NCBI GenBank assembly: GCA_020186115.1
Contig: WSYJ01000151.1
Span: 124,001-188,000 of the forward strand
Source: Histomonas meleagridis
Lineage: Eukaryota > Parabasalia > Tritrichomonadida > Dientamoebidae
Direction: 5' to 3'
DNA: 64,000 nucleotides
Made by a program: the position numbers and the translations under genes. The notes beneath the pieces were generated by a model that was not told where the DNA came from, made no database searches, and saw only the letters and a program-made list of their open reading frames with translations. Shown here one piece after another: positions 12,335 to 22,200 of the stretch (the stretch's first letter is position 1; every line of letters starts with the position of its first letter).

Positions 12335-12528
12335 TGTTTGTAATTTGTTTTTATTATTTAATAAATATATAAATATATATTAATTTGTGAAGTTTTATTT
12401 TTAGTAAAAATTTTAGTGAGTAAAGTCAAAAGCATTTATGTTTCCTGCATCTGGTTTTGATTATATTATTTTGAGTTTAACGTTTCTTTCATTTGTTTAC
12501 ATATTCCTTTTATTTTTCTATGATATCA
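12335..12528. other. Short gap between convergent helicase and CAP copies
   Basis: Identity with the other arm stops at about 12403, after a shared AT-rich stretch with TTTATTTTTAG. The remainder is unique to this arm. No gene is visible. Confidence 0.4.
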
Positions 12529-13687
12529 TTATGGAGATTCATTATTATTTTTAATATTTTTGAAAAAAATAAATACTATTACAGAAATAATTATTATTAC
12601 AACAAACACAGTAATTATAATACCTGCAATAATACCTGCCTTTTTCTCATTTGATTCAGTTATTTGTTCTAATTTATTCGGGTTCAATAAGATGTTCTTT
12701 AATCCTTCTGAATATTCAATATAACCTTCACGCAAATTATTACAATTAACAGGTCGAACACTATATGAAAAATTAAATCCATCAATTCGACTTTCAATAT
12801 GAACAATATAATATTCACCAACTTTAATCTTGTCTTCTTGAACGTCAATTATAATAGCTTCTGATCCACCATAATATTCTCGTTCATGTGAAATACTTTT
12901 TATAATATTTTCTCCTTTAGAATTCATTGCATTAACTTGATATGAATTTGGTGTTAATCGTTGATATATAGAATCATAATAATATTCAATACCATCAATT
13001 ATTTCATATTTCTTAGGAATATTTATAATATGTGATATACTCCAACGTGAATAACAAAGATCAATAGGAATAATACCAATTGGATATGCGACAAATTTTA
13101 CATTTTTTTATATATAAATCATTTTTATCAAATGTTTTCATTCCTTTAATATAAAGATTAGAATATGATCCTTTAACTCCTCCACTCCAAAATTTAAGTA
13201 ATGGTGAAATAATAGCTCTTCTATGTCCTAATGATTTTATTCCCCTATCTTCCATATATTCTGGTATAGATTCGGTTAATGAAGCGGGTCCAGGTATAAT
13301 TTTATATAGGTTTGAGTTTTGTAACGCTTTTGCTCCTTCTTGGGTCCAACATTTATTCCCTTGATCATAGTAATGTGTAAGTCTACCAAATTTTGATAAA
13401 ATTGCACATGCTTCTTGTGAATATTTCCGATAATTACGATTTTCTCGAAGTTCTTTTAAACCAAGAACCCAACGATAAAAATTAATACGATTTTCTGCAT
13501 AAAGAAAATCTTGTTCATTGATAGCTTCACCTGGGTCACATTCATCATTAATATTTCCTTTCCAAAATGGAGGTAAAGATATTGGAACAAATTTCGAATG
13601 ATAATTTTTACATGTTTCTAATGTTGTTCTTTTTTCTACTTCTTCTAATATTTCTAATGTAACACAAAGAGGAATAAAGATAAACAT
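12529..13687 (-). pseudogene. CAP-domain membrane protein, short copy without the E/K/Q repeat
   Basis: This is the partner of 16918-19104. The first 195 or so residues carry a CAP/SCP-like domain: ENRINFYRWVLGL, SQEACAILSK, LTHYYDQGNKCW and GHRRAIISPLLKFWSGGV. After a break in a T7 run near 13100 (six in the other arm) the frame resumes through the second conserved region to LEQITE. It then goes straight to a membrane segment (GIIAGIIITVFVVIIIISV) and a short basic tail. The whole low-complexity stalk of the other copy is absent. A stretch of about 40 residues (13270-13390) differs strongly from the other copy although its flanks are near-identical. CAP proteins are usually extracellular; here a single-pass surface protein is likely. 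The one-base break may be real or technical. Confidence 0.65.
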
Positions 13688-13775
13688 TCTTTTTTAATAA
13701 CTTTTTAGAGATTTAAGTTATTTTTCTTAAAACAAACAAACCATCTTTCTTTTAATTATTCAAACACTTTGATTT

Positions 13776-14103
13776 AATTTAATTATATTTAAATTTATTA
13801 AAATCTTTTTTACCTTAATTTTACATTTTTTAAAGTTCAATAACCTAAATAACCTCTGATAAAAAACGAATTGGAAAAACTTTTAAAATCCGGCCAGTAT
13901 ATAAAAAATGGAATAAAATAGGAAATATATTTCCTATATAAAACAAATTTTTTCTCATTCCGCAAAAAAAGTCTTTTACCGTATTTTTTATATTTTACCA
14001 GAGTTCAAGTAGCAATTTTCATATTAACGAAATTTAATTAAAAGAATAAATACATAAAATTTTGTTCCTTAAGAAATGAAAACAAATTGTTGAATAACAA
14101 ATA
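13776..14103. other. Spacer sequence of the inverted repeat, no gene seen
   Basis: AT-rich, non-coding sequence from the arm boundary to the left end of the transposon. AGGAAATATATTTCCT (about 13920-13935) is a small palindrome. No function is suggested. Confidence 0.35.
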
Positions 14104-14125
14104 AACTGGTTCTCAGCGGTTGTAC
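14104..14125 (+). repeat. Left terminal inverted repeat of the transposon
   Basis: It begins AACTGGTTCTCAGCGGTTG and pairs with 15621-15642. The TA target site precedes it. Confidence 0.9.
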
Positions 14126-14175
14126 CAAAATTGAAAACAGTTCAGATATCCAACGATAAAAAACAAACAAAAAAA

Positions 14176-15518
14176 TCAGACTTTCAATGGTTTACTGGTA
14201 CAACCGATGAGAAGCACGTTGGATACAAACTTCTTCAAATCTTTTTTCACGGACTCTATATTTTTTGTTTTCAAACGCTTGGCGGCCTCTTTGAATGCTA
14301 ATCCGTCTTCCACGATGGATTTATATAACCTTCTATCCAGTTTTTTCTGTCCAATTTGGTTCTTCTTCAATTTTCGCCATTGTTTCTTCGTATGCATTTT
14401 CTTCTTCTTCAGTAAATTTACTAAGTACGACGCTTTGGAATTCATCTTCAAGTGTACCTGCAACTTCTAAATATTCTTTTGTTGGTATATCTATGATATC
14501 ACTAAAATGACCGTTGATTGATTCCCCATTATACTTTAGACATAATGCACATCTTTTTCTAAAACTTATTATTAAATTATTGATTGTTGTAATGCTTATT
14601 GATTCCCATGCTTCAATAATTGTGTCAATAAGTGAATCTAAATCTGGGGGATTCACTTCTTCAACTTTTCGCTTCAAAATCGCCCATAAATGTTCGATTA
14701 CATTTAAATCTGGTGAATTTGATGGCCATTTATCGAGTAAATTACAATATTTTCTAATGAATCCAATAGAAGCTCTATGGGCACTTGCACCATCTTGCTG
14801 GAATAACAAATGTACTGATTCTGGTAATGATAGATAATCAATAACTTTGCTATCTATTAATATTTTTTGATAATTACCTGCATCTATTGATTTTGTTACT
14901 ATGGTAAGTGCTGATTTATAATTTTTTTTCCAATCGCACCGAAAACCATAATTGATTTAGGAAATTTATCACATATTTCATAAATTCCAGGAATATCTTC
15001 TCCCTTCCTTCGCCAAACCCACCTCCGATCTGTTTCTAGAACGAACCTAGATTCATCAGAAAATATAATATCTTCTCCTAGAATTCCATCTTTCAAAATT
15101 CTGTGACAAACAAGGACTCGGTTCCTTTTTTGTAATTCTGATAGGTTTTGCTTGTGCTTCATTGGGAGATATTTAGAATTCAATGCATGTTCAATCCTGT
15201 TGACTGTAGAACGTGATATAACAATTCCTAGATTTTTCTCTATAAGTTCTGCAATTCTTGAATCTGATACGTTAGGCTATTGAATTCTTAATGTTTCGAC
15301 TTCGGTTCTGCAAAGATCTCTTTTATGCATAATTGGTTTTTTTTGGAGTAAAACAATTTGCATCAATTTGCTTTTTTGACTGTTGATATTGTTGATTTAC
15401 TTACATTTAACTGTCTTCTTATTACTTCATACGTGCAACCATACTTGAGCATTGTCGCAATCTGCTCTTCTTTGTTAGAAAGGCTTTTAATATCTTGTAT
15501 AAGTTGTTCGCTTATCAT
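14176..15518 (-). pseudogene. Tc1-like DDE transposase, multiple breaks
   Basis: The N-terminal HTH region begins MISEQLIQDIKSLSNKEEQ (ATG at 15516-15518) and includes VIRRQLNVSKSTIS. The catalytic core shows IFSDESRF (first Asp), FQQDGASAHRA (second Asp) and NSPDLNVIEHLW (Glu), with 32 residues between the second and third acidic residues. A Glu rather than Asp in third place favours Tc1-like over classical mariner. Frame is lost at poly-T/A runs near 15345, 14925 and 14345, and an in-frame TAG occurs near 15283. The C-terminal part has an extra basic region ending GCTSKPLKV. The element cannot make transposase as written, unless the homopolymer breaks are technical. Confidence 0.82.
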
Positions 15519-15620
15519 GAAAATGAACGGGAAATATTACCGCCATAATATCAAATGAAGACCTCAAATTTTAGCGGGCAACTTTCAAAATCTGAATTTA
15601 ATAAACTTGTGAAAAAAGTA

Positions 15621-15642
15621 GTACAACCGCTGAGAACCAGTT
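15621..15642 (-). repeat. Right terminal inverted repeat of the transposon
   Basis: Reverse complement of 14104-14125, ending GAGAACCAGTT and followed by TA. Confidence 0.9.
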
Positions 15643-15887
15643 TAGTTGTTTTGAATCAATCAAAAGACATTTTTAAAAGTCACGTTCATAGATGAATTTT
15701 ATTTTATTAAAGATTAGAAGCCATTTTATAATGTTTGCCCAAGGGCATGTTATGATAAAATTTTGATTAGAATAAAAAAATGATTCATGCCGTTATGAGC
15801 AGAACGTCTTTTGCACTTTTGATCGAATTGATTGATTGTGTACTTTACGCTCAATTCAAAAAGTGAATTTACATGTTCGTTTTATTG

Positions 15888-15901
15888 AAAAGTGGCACTT
15901 A
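15888..15901 (+). promoter_or_regulatory. Extended initiator-like motif before Rab
   Basis: AAAAGTGGCACTTA directly abuts the ATG at 15902. The CACTTA part resembles the trichomonad initiator (TCA-Py-T-A/T), and the AAAAGTG prefix recurs before other starts in this window. It supports the choice of the inner Met. Confidence 0.45.
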
Positions 15902-16498
15902 ATGGAAAGTAAATCCAATGTTATAAAAATTGTACTTCTTGGAGATGCAGGAACAGGAAAATCTTCTTTACTTACACGTTGGGCTGATGATCGATATGAT
16001 CCATCTCTGAAATCCACTATAGGTGTTGCATTTAGAAATGTTTCATTTGAATTTCAATCAGAACAACACGAAATACAAATATGGGATACTGCAGGTCAAG
16101 AAACTTTCCGTTCTACTTCTCCTTTGTATTGCAGAAATGCTTATTCGGCAATGATTGTTTATGATATTACTTCAAAATCATCTTTTAATAGCTTAGAAGA
16201 ATGGATTCAAATACTCCGCTCAGATGGTAATGAGATTCCTTTTGTTCTTGTTGGAAATAAAAGTGATTTAGCTGCAAGTCGTGATGTACCATTTGATTTA
16301 GGCAAACAATTTGCAAAAAATTATAACACCGAATTTTATGAAACCAGTGTAGTTAGAGGTGAGTTTGTCAACGAAGCATTTGAAGCAGTTGTAACAAGGG
16401 CAATAATGCAGAAAAAAAGAAATGATCCTCTGATCGAAGGTGTTACACAGATAGACCTCTCGCAGCAAACAGGCGGTCAAAAGAAAGATTGTTGCTAA
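15902..16498 (+). CDS. Rab-family small GTPase
   Basis: The product is 198 residues, a typical Rab length, starting MESKSNVIKIVLLGD. The G motifs are all present: GDAGTGKS (P-loop), the switch I Thr in KSTIGVAF, WDTAGQETF (switch II), NKSD, and an ETS element at the G5 position (usual form SAK). The C-terminus ends KKDCC, a double-Cys geranylgeranylation signal, so membrane attachment on vesicles is expected. It is closest in feel to Rab5/Rab21/Rab22-type GTPases but the subfamily is not certain. It is the only intact gene in the spacer of the inverted repeat. Starting at 15836 would need a non-ATG codon and would place the initiator-like motif inside the gene. Confidence 0.92.
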   Translation: MESKSNVIKIVLLGDAGTGKSSLLTRWADDRYDPSLKSTIGVAFRNVSFEFQSEQHEIQIWDTAGQETFRSTSPLYCRNAYSAMIVYDITSKSSFNSLEEWIQILRSDGNEIPFVLVGNKSDLAASRDVPFDLGKQFAKNYNTEFYETSVVRGEFVNEAFEAVVTRAIMQKKRNDPLIEGVTQIDLSQQTGGQKKDCC

Positions 16499-16828
16499 AT
16501 AGAGAGTTTTTTTCTTGTAATATATTGATAATTGCATCTTGAGAAAACGTTTCCTAAATGTGAAATTTAATATAATTTAATATCTTAGTAATAAATTAAT
16601 AAAAAAAAAATATAAACTCTTTCATTTTAGCAATAAGTCAAAGTGAAGTTATTCATTTATTTAATAGATTGTTAATAAATGTAAATGATTTTTATATGAA
16701 AATGCATTTTTGAGTTTGGACATGTTCAATAATATTTGTATATAGAAACTTTAAATATATAAAATTAAATATAAAAGATTCTATTATTCATTGATCTTTT
16801 TTGAATTAGAATACACAAATTCCATATA
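16499..16828. other. Intergenic, no gene seen
   Basis: Very AT-rich sequence after the Rab stop, up to the inner boundary of the right arm. It includes an A9 run near 16602. Nothing codes. Confidence 0.4.
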
Positions 16829-16917
16829 AAAATCAAAGCGCTTTGATAATTAATAGAAAGATGGTTTGTTTGTTTTAAGAAAAATAGCTTAAATCTCTAA
16901 AAAGTTATTAAAAAAGA

Positions 16918-19104
16918 ATGTTTATCTTTATTCCTCTTTGTGTTACATTAGAAATATTAGAAGAAGTAGAAAAAAGAACAACATTAGAAACATGTAAAAA
17001 TTATCATTCGAAATTTGTTCCAATATCTTTACCTCCATTTTGGAAAGGAAATATTAATGATGAATGTGACCCAGGTGAAGCTATCAATGAACAAGATTTT
17101 CTTTATGCAGAAAATCGTATTAATTTTTATCGTTGGGTTCTTGGTTTAAAAGGACTTCGAGAAAATCGTAATTATCGGAAATATTCACAAGAAGCATGTG
17201 CAATTTTATCAAAAGTTGATAGACTTACACATTACTATAATCAAGGGAATAAATGTTGGACAATAGGTGGGGAAAAAGCATTAGAAAATTCAAATATATT
17301 TGAACTTAAGCCATATGTTGCATCAATTACTAAATCTATACCAGAATATATGGAAGATAGGGGAATAAAATCATTAGGACATAGAAGAGCTATTATTTCA
17401 CCATTACTTAAATTTTGGAGTGGAGGAGTTAAAGGATCATATTCTAATCTTTATATTAAAGGAATGAAAACATTTGATAAAAATGATTTATATATAAAAA
17501 ATGTAAAATTTGTCGCATATCCAATTGGTATTATTCCTATTGATCTTTGTTATTCACGTTGGAGTATATCACATATTATAAATATTCCTAAGAAATATGA
17601 AATAATTGATGGTATTGAATATTATTATGATTCTATATATCAACGATTAACACCAAATTCATATCAAGTTAATGCAATGAATTCTAAAGGAGAAAATATT
17701 ATTAAAAGTATTTCACATGAACGAGAATATTATGGTGGATCAGAAGCTATTATAATTGACGTTCAAGAAGACAAGATTAAAGTTGGTGAATATTATATTG
17801 TTCATATTGAAAGTCGAATTGATGGATTTAATTTTTCATATAGTGTTCGACCTGTTAATTGTAATAATTTGCGTGAAGGTTATATTGAATATTCAGAAGG
17901 ATTAAAGAACATCTTATTGAACCCGAATAAATTAGAACAAATAACTGAAGGGACTAATTCCGAACAAGAAAAAAGAAAGGAAGAACAAAGAAGAGAAGAA
18001 CAAAGAAAAAAGGAAGAACAAAGAATAGAAGAACAAAAAAGAAGAGAAGAACAAAGAAGAATAGAAGAACAAAAAAGAAGACAAGAGCAAAGAAGAAAGG
18101 AAGAACAAAAAAGAATAGAAGAACAAAAAAGAAAGGAAGAACAAAAAAGAATAGAAAAACAAAGAAGAGAAGAACAAAAAAGAAAGGAAGAACAAAAAAG
18201 AATAGAAGAACAAAAAAGAATAGAAGAACAAAAAAGAATAGAAGAGCAAAAAAGAATCGAAGAACAAAGAAGAGAAGAACAAAAAAGAATAGAAGAGCAA
18301 AAAAGAATAGAAGAACAAAAAAGAATCGAAGAACAAAGAAGAGAAGAACAAAAAAGAATAGAAGAACAAAAAAGAATAGAAGAACAAAAAAGAATAGAAG
18401 AACAAAAAAGAATAGAAGAACAAAAAAGAATAGAAGAACAAAAAAGAATAGAAGAACAAAAAAGAATAGAAGAACAAAGAAGAGAAGAACAAAAAAGAAT
18501 AGAAGAACAAAAAAGAAGAGAAGAGCAAAAAAGAATCGAAGAACAAAGAAGAGAAGAACAAAAAAGAATAGAAGAGCAAAAAAGAATAGAAGAACAAAAA
18601 AGAATAGAAGAACAAAAAAGAATAGAAGAACAAAAAAGAATAGAAGAACAAAAAAGAATAGAAGAACAAAAAAGAATAGAAGAACAAAAAAGAATAGAAG
18701 AACAAAAAAGAATAGAAGAACAAAAAAGAATAGAAGAACAAAAAAGAATAGAAGAACAAAAAAGAATCGAAGAACAAAAAAGAATCGAAGAACAAAGAAG
18801 AATAGAAGAACAAAAAAGAATAGAAGAACAAAAAAGAAGGGAACAAGAACCAAGGAAAGAAAAAACTCAGAAAATAGAAAAAGAACAAAAACAAGAACCT
18901 AATTCAAGAATGGAAGCATATCTGAAAAATGAAACAAGATCACATCCAAAACCAAAATTAAACAAAGGAAAAGAAAGTATTATCACAGGATGTATAATAG
19001 CAGTATTTACTGTCTTAATCATTATTTCTCTATTTGGTTTAATTATATATAAGAAAAGAACAAAAAATAACAACATAACTGAGACATTTTCACTTGCAAT
19101 ATAA
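16918..19104 (+). CDS. CAP-domain single-pass membrane protein with long E/K/Q stalk
   Basis: The 728-residue product is intact. Residues about 1-180 hold a CAP/SCP-like domain (ENRINFYRWVLGL, SQEACAILSK, GHRRAIISPLLKFWSGGV). Residues about 180-340 form a second conserved region with several Cys and Tyr residues. Residues about 350-640 are a low-complexity array of EEQKRI units. About 688-711 form a membrane helix (IITGCIIAVFTVLIIISLF) followed by a short basic cytoplasmic tail. The N-terminus MFIFIPLCVTLEIL is only a weak signal peptide. A surface protein on a long charged helical stalk is the natural reading. The ligand or activity is unknown; CAP proteins include lipid-binding and secreted effector proteins. 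Its partner copy (12529-13687) lacks the stalk. Confidence 0.72.
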   Translation: MFIFIPLCVTLEILEEVEKRTTLETCKNYHSKFVPISLPPFWKGNINDECDPGEAINEQDFLYAENRINFYRWVLGLKGLRENRNYRKYSQEACAILSKVDRLTHYYNQGNKCWTIGGEKALENSNIFELKPYVASITKSIPEYMEDRGIKSLGHRRAIISPLLKFWSGGVKGSYSNLYIKGMKTFDKNDLYIKNVKFVAYPIGIIPIDLCYSRWSISHIINIPKKYEIIDGIEYYYDSIYQRLTPNSYQVNAMNSKGENIIKSISHEREYYGGSEAIIIDVQEDKIKVGEYYIVHIESRIDGFNFSYSVRPVNCNNLREGYIEYSEGLKNILLNPNKLEQITEGTNSEQEKRKEEQRREEQRKKEEQRIEEQKRREEQRRIEEQKRRQEQRRKEEQKRIEEQKRKEEQKRIEKQRREEQKRKEEQKRIEEQKRIEEQKRIEEQKRIEEQRREEQKRIEEQKRIEEQKRIEEQRREEQKRIEEQKRIEEQKRIEEQKRIEEQKRIEEQKRIEEQKRIEEQRREEQKRIEEQKRREEQKRIEEQRREEQKRIEEQKRIEEQKRIEEQKRIEEQKRIEEQKRIEEQKRIEEQKRIEEQKRIEEQKRIEEQKRIEEQKRIEEQKRIEEQRRIEEQKRIEEQKRREQEPRKEKTQKIEKEQKQEPNSRMEAYLKNETRSHPKPKLNKGKESIITGCIIAVFTVLIIISLFGLIIYKKRTKNNNITETFSLAI
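17978..18852 (+). repeat. 18-bp tandem repeat encoding EEQKRI
   Basis: About 48 units of GAAGAACAAAAAAGAATA and close variants (EEQRRE, EEQKRR, EEQKRK) keep the frame throughout. The later part (18600-18790) is most homogeneous, suggesting recent expansion there. The long Phe/Leu-rich open frames on the opposite strand are by-products of the repeat. Confidence 0.9.
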
Positions 19105-19274
19105 TTAGAATATCCACAACCAAATAAAATTTTTGGTTTCTTTGAATTATTTTTTCATTAATTTTTTATCAATTATTTAACTAAAAATTGTTTTATGTAA
19201 TTTCCTAAAAATAAAACTTCACAAATTAATATATATTTATATATTTATTAAATAATAAAAACAAATTACAAACA

Positions 19275-22200
19275 TTAATCTGGTGCATAATAAACAAATG
19301 GATTATTGCGTCGGTTTGGTCTTCTTCTTTGTTTTTTATTTCCGTTATTTCCATTATTCGCATTGTTCGTTTCATTCGTTTTATTTTTCTTTGTTTTCAT
19401 TTTGTTGTTCATTTTTATCATTTTTTTCAATAGTAATTTTATTATTTTGTTCTTTATTCGGCTTTTCCACTTTAACTTTATTATTGTTATTGTTATTATT
19501 ATTGTTTTTGTTGTTATTTTGTTTTCTATTTGGCTTTTCAACTTTAACTTTACTTTTGTTGTTTTTGTTATTTTTAGTATTTTTAGTATTTTTGGTATTT
19601 TTGTTATCATTTTGTTCATTTTCAAGTAAATCTTCGATTTTGAAATCAAGTAAATCATTTTCTTCTTTATTTTGCTTATTATTCTTTGTCGTGTTTAAAA
19701 TTACCGATTTCTTGTTGTTATTGTTATTATTGTTACTTTGATTTTTGATTTTCTTTCATTTTCGTTTTAATAATACTTTTGTTAACTGAATACATTTGAT
19801 CAATTCCAATATATGAATCATTAAATATATATAAATAACTGTTTTCTTCAATTATTTCTTTACTTTGAAGTGTTAAAAATATATTTTTTTCTTTCGCTTG
19901 AATTCGTTGAAATGCATAAATTTTATTATTATTAGGATTACCTATAAATATATAAAGATTTTGTTGTTGATATTTAATGTTATTATTATTATAATTATTA
20001 CTATTATTAATCGTATAAATTGTATTTCCAATTTCGCCTGAAATTAATCGTAATCGTAAATAAAATTTATTTTTATTTTCTGTTAATTCACGTGAATTGA
20101 CTGAATAAATTAATATTTTATTCTTAATATTATTAAAATATTTAGGAATGTTCTTATTTAATATTAATTCAGGAATAGTTCGAATGTTTCCTTTCGATTC
20201 TTTCATTAAAAATTGTAATGGATTTTGATCCCACCAAATTCCTTGTGAATTCATTTGTTTAATTAATATAATCTTAATAATACCTTGAAGATTACTTTCT
20301 GTGCGCATAATTTCAATTAAAAAATCAATGATTTTCATTAAATATTTTTGTATAATTTTTAAATCTTCTTTAAATTCTTGTGTTGGTAATGTCTTTTGAC
20401 TTAAATAATATTCAATAATATAAAATACTTTGGTACTAATTAAATATGTCGGATCATTAATAATAAATCGTGGTTTCATATGTTGTAATATATCTTCTTC
20501 TAAATGACGAAGTTGAATACGTTCAAATTCTTTACTTTTTACATAAAATTAATAATAAATTAGGAATATCAAATTCACTAATTTCTTGTAAATTATGTAT
20601 AATATTTCGAACTGTTAAATGTGAAATATTATAATAACTAGAAATTTTACAATAATTAGTGGATTCAATTTCTTTATTTTCATTAATTTTATAACATTGA
20701 CTAAGTTTTAATTCTTCTAATATTTCTTTAATAATATTTTTGAAGTGTTTTATTATTATAATAAAGTGGATTCTTATAAAGTCGAAGTGAAAAATATGTA
20801 TTTGAAATATATTTATAAATATCTTTCTCATTTCGAATTGTATTATTAGAAATTTCATTTTTAATATATTCACTTAAATGATTTAATAATGTCGATTCAA
20901 CTGGAAATGATTCATTAATAAATGTTTTAAGAAATTCTAATCGTGTTTCTTCACATAAGATCATAACTGAACTTTGTGTATCATATCCATAACGTCCTGA
21001 TTTACGAATCATTTGTTGAAGTTCGGAAAGTTCATATGTTTTATAAATACCATATTCTTTATCATAATATTCTGTACCTTTAATAATAACAAAATGTGCT
21101 GAAATATTTAATGTAAATGAATAATTAGAGGTACAAATTAAATAAATTAATTTTTCTGTTTTAAATAATTCTTTAATAATTTCTTTATCTTTCTTAGTTA
21201 AATCTTTATGATAAATACCAATACCAAATGTTAAAAAATATGATAATTTCTTGTTATCAATTCTTTTAGAAATTTGAATTAATTCTTCTGTAGTATTTAA
21301 AAATTGTATAGAATTATGATGTGATGATATTAAATCAATAGCTGTAATTATAGTTTGTTTCTTAGATGGTACAAAAATAAGTGTGGATTTACCTTTAGAA
21401 TATTGTAAAATAGAATCAATTAATGGTTTATTCATAGCTGCCATACGTGAATAATATTGACGACCTGGAAAACCTTGAATAAAAACCATTAATGGAATAA
21501 TTCGTGTAGAATTATTAAAATTATAAATATTTCGTTTAGAAATTCGTAAATATTGTCCAATATCATTAACATTACTTAATGGTGTAGATAAACCAATAAT
21601 TCGAATTCGTTCATTAATAATATTTCGAATACGATAAATAATATTTTCATAAATATGTCCATTTTTATTACCAATTAATTCAAGTTCATCAAGGATAATT
21701 AATGAAATATTAGTTTTAATATGTTTATTAGTTAAATAATATGAAAATGAATCCCATTTTTTTTTCTGTACTAAATATTATACGTGATTTTTCATAATTT
21801 TTAAGATCTTTTTGATAATTACCTTCAAGTTCATAAGTTAAATTTTTATAACGTTTCTTAAAATCTTCAATATATTCATGATATATCTCATGAAATGATA
21901 TAATATAAATAATTTTTGAGGTTTCACTTTCTTCTAATACTTTACAAATACCTAATTCTCCAATAATACTTTTCCCTGTTTTACTTGGTGAACATAATAA
22001 AAGTGATTCATTACTATGATATGTTTGATAAAATAATTGCGTTTGAATTAAATTAAATTCTTTAATCGAAAATCGTTTTCGTGTTTCTTCATTTTCAATA
22101 ATTGTAATTGGAAGTTTCTTTAATTTAGGTGAAAGTTTCGTATAATAAATTTCATCAATTTTATGTTTTTCTTCATAATCTTCAATACGTAGAATATATG

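Larger units (their letters stand above)
6474..13775. repeat. Left arm of a giant inverted repeat
   Basis: This arm is the reverse complement of 16829-25131. Near-identity runs in two blocks: the helicase gene (6474 to about 12403, matching about 19214-25131) and the CAP ectodomain (about 12690-13775, matching 16829-17946). Between them the 3' parts of the CAP genes differ. Most differences inside the helicase block are single-base changes in homopolymer length. Boundaries were placed by eye: ATTTGAATGATTTAC is shared at the outer end and ATCAAAG...AAAGATGG at the inner end. Confidence 0.85.
14104..15642 (-). mobile_element. Tc1/mariner-type DNA transposon, degenerate
   Basis: The element is 1539 bp and bounded by perfect terminal inverted repeats of 22 bp (14104-14125 and 15621-15642, ends AACTGGTTCTCAG). 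Each is flanked by TA (14102-14103 and 15643-15644), the target duplication of the Tc1/mariner group. It carries one transposase on the minus strand, broken in several places. It sits in the spacer of the large inverted repeat, upstream of the Rab gene. Confidence 0.9.

Noticed and set aside
12069-12383. Alternative Lys/Ile-rich frames at the helicase 3' end
   Set aside because: They are frame shadows of the Asn/Lys-rich tail caused by AAT/AAC/AAA repeats and nearby homopolymer breaks.
17932-18894. Long open frames on the minus strand, very rich in Phe/Leu/Ser, opposite the CAP stalk
   Set aside because: They are antisense readings of the 18-bp EEQKRI repeat. A repeat whose unit is divisible by three keeps other frames open without selection.
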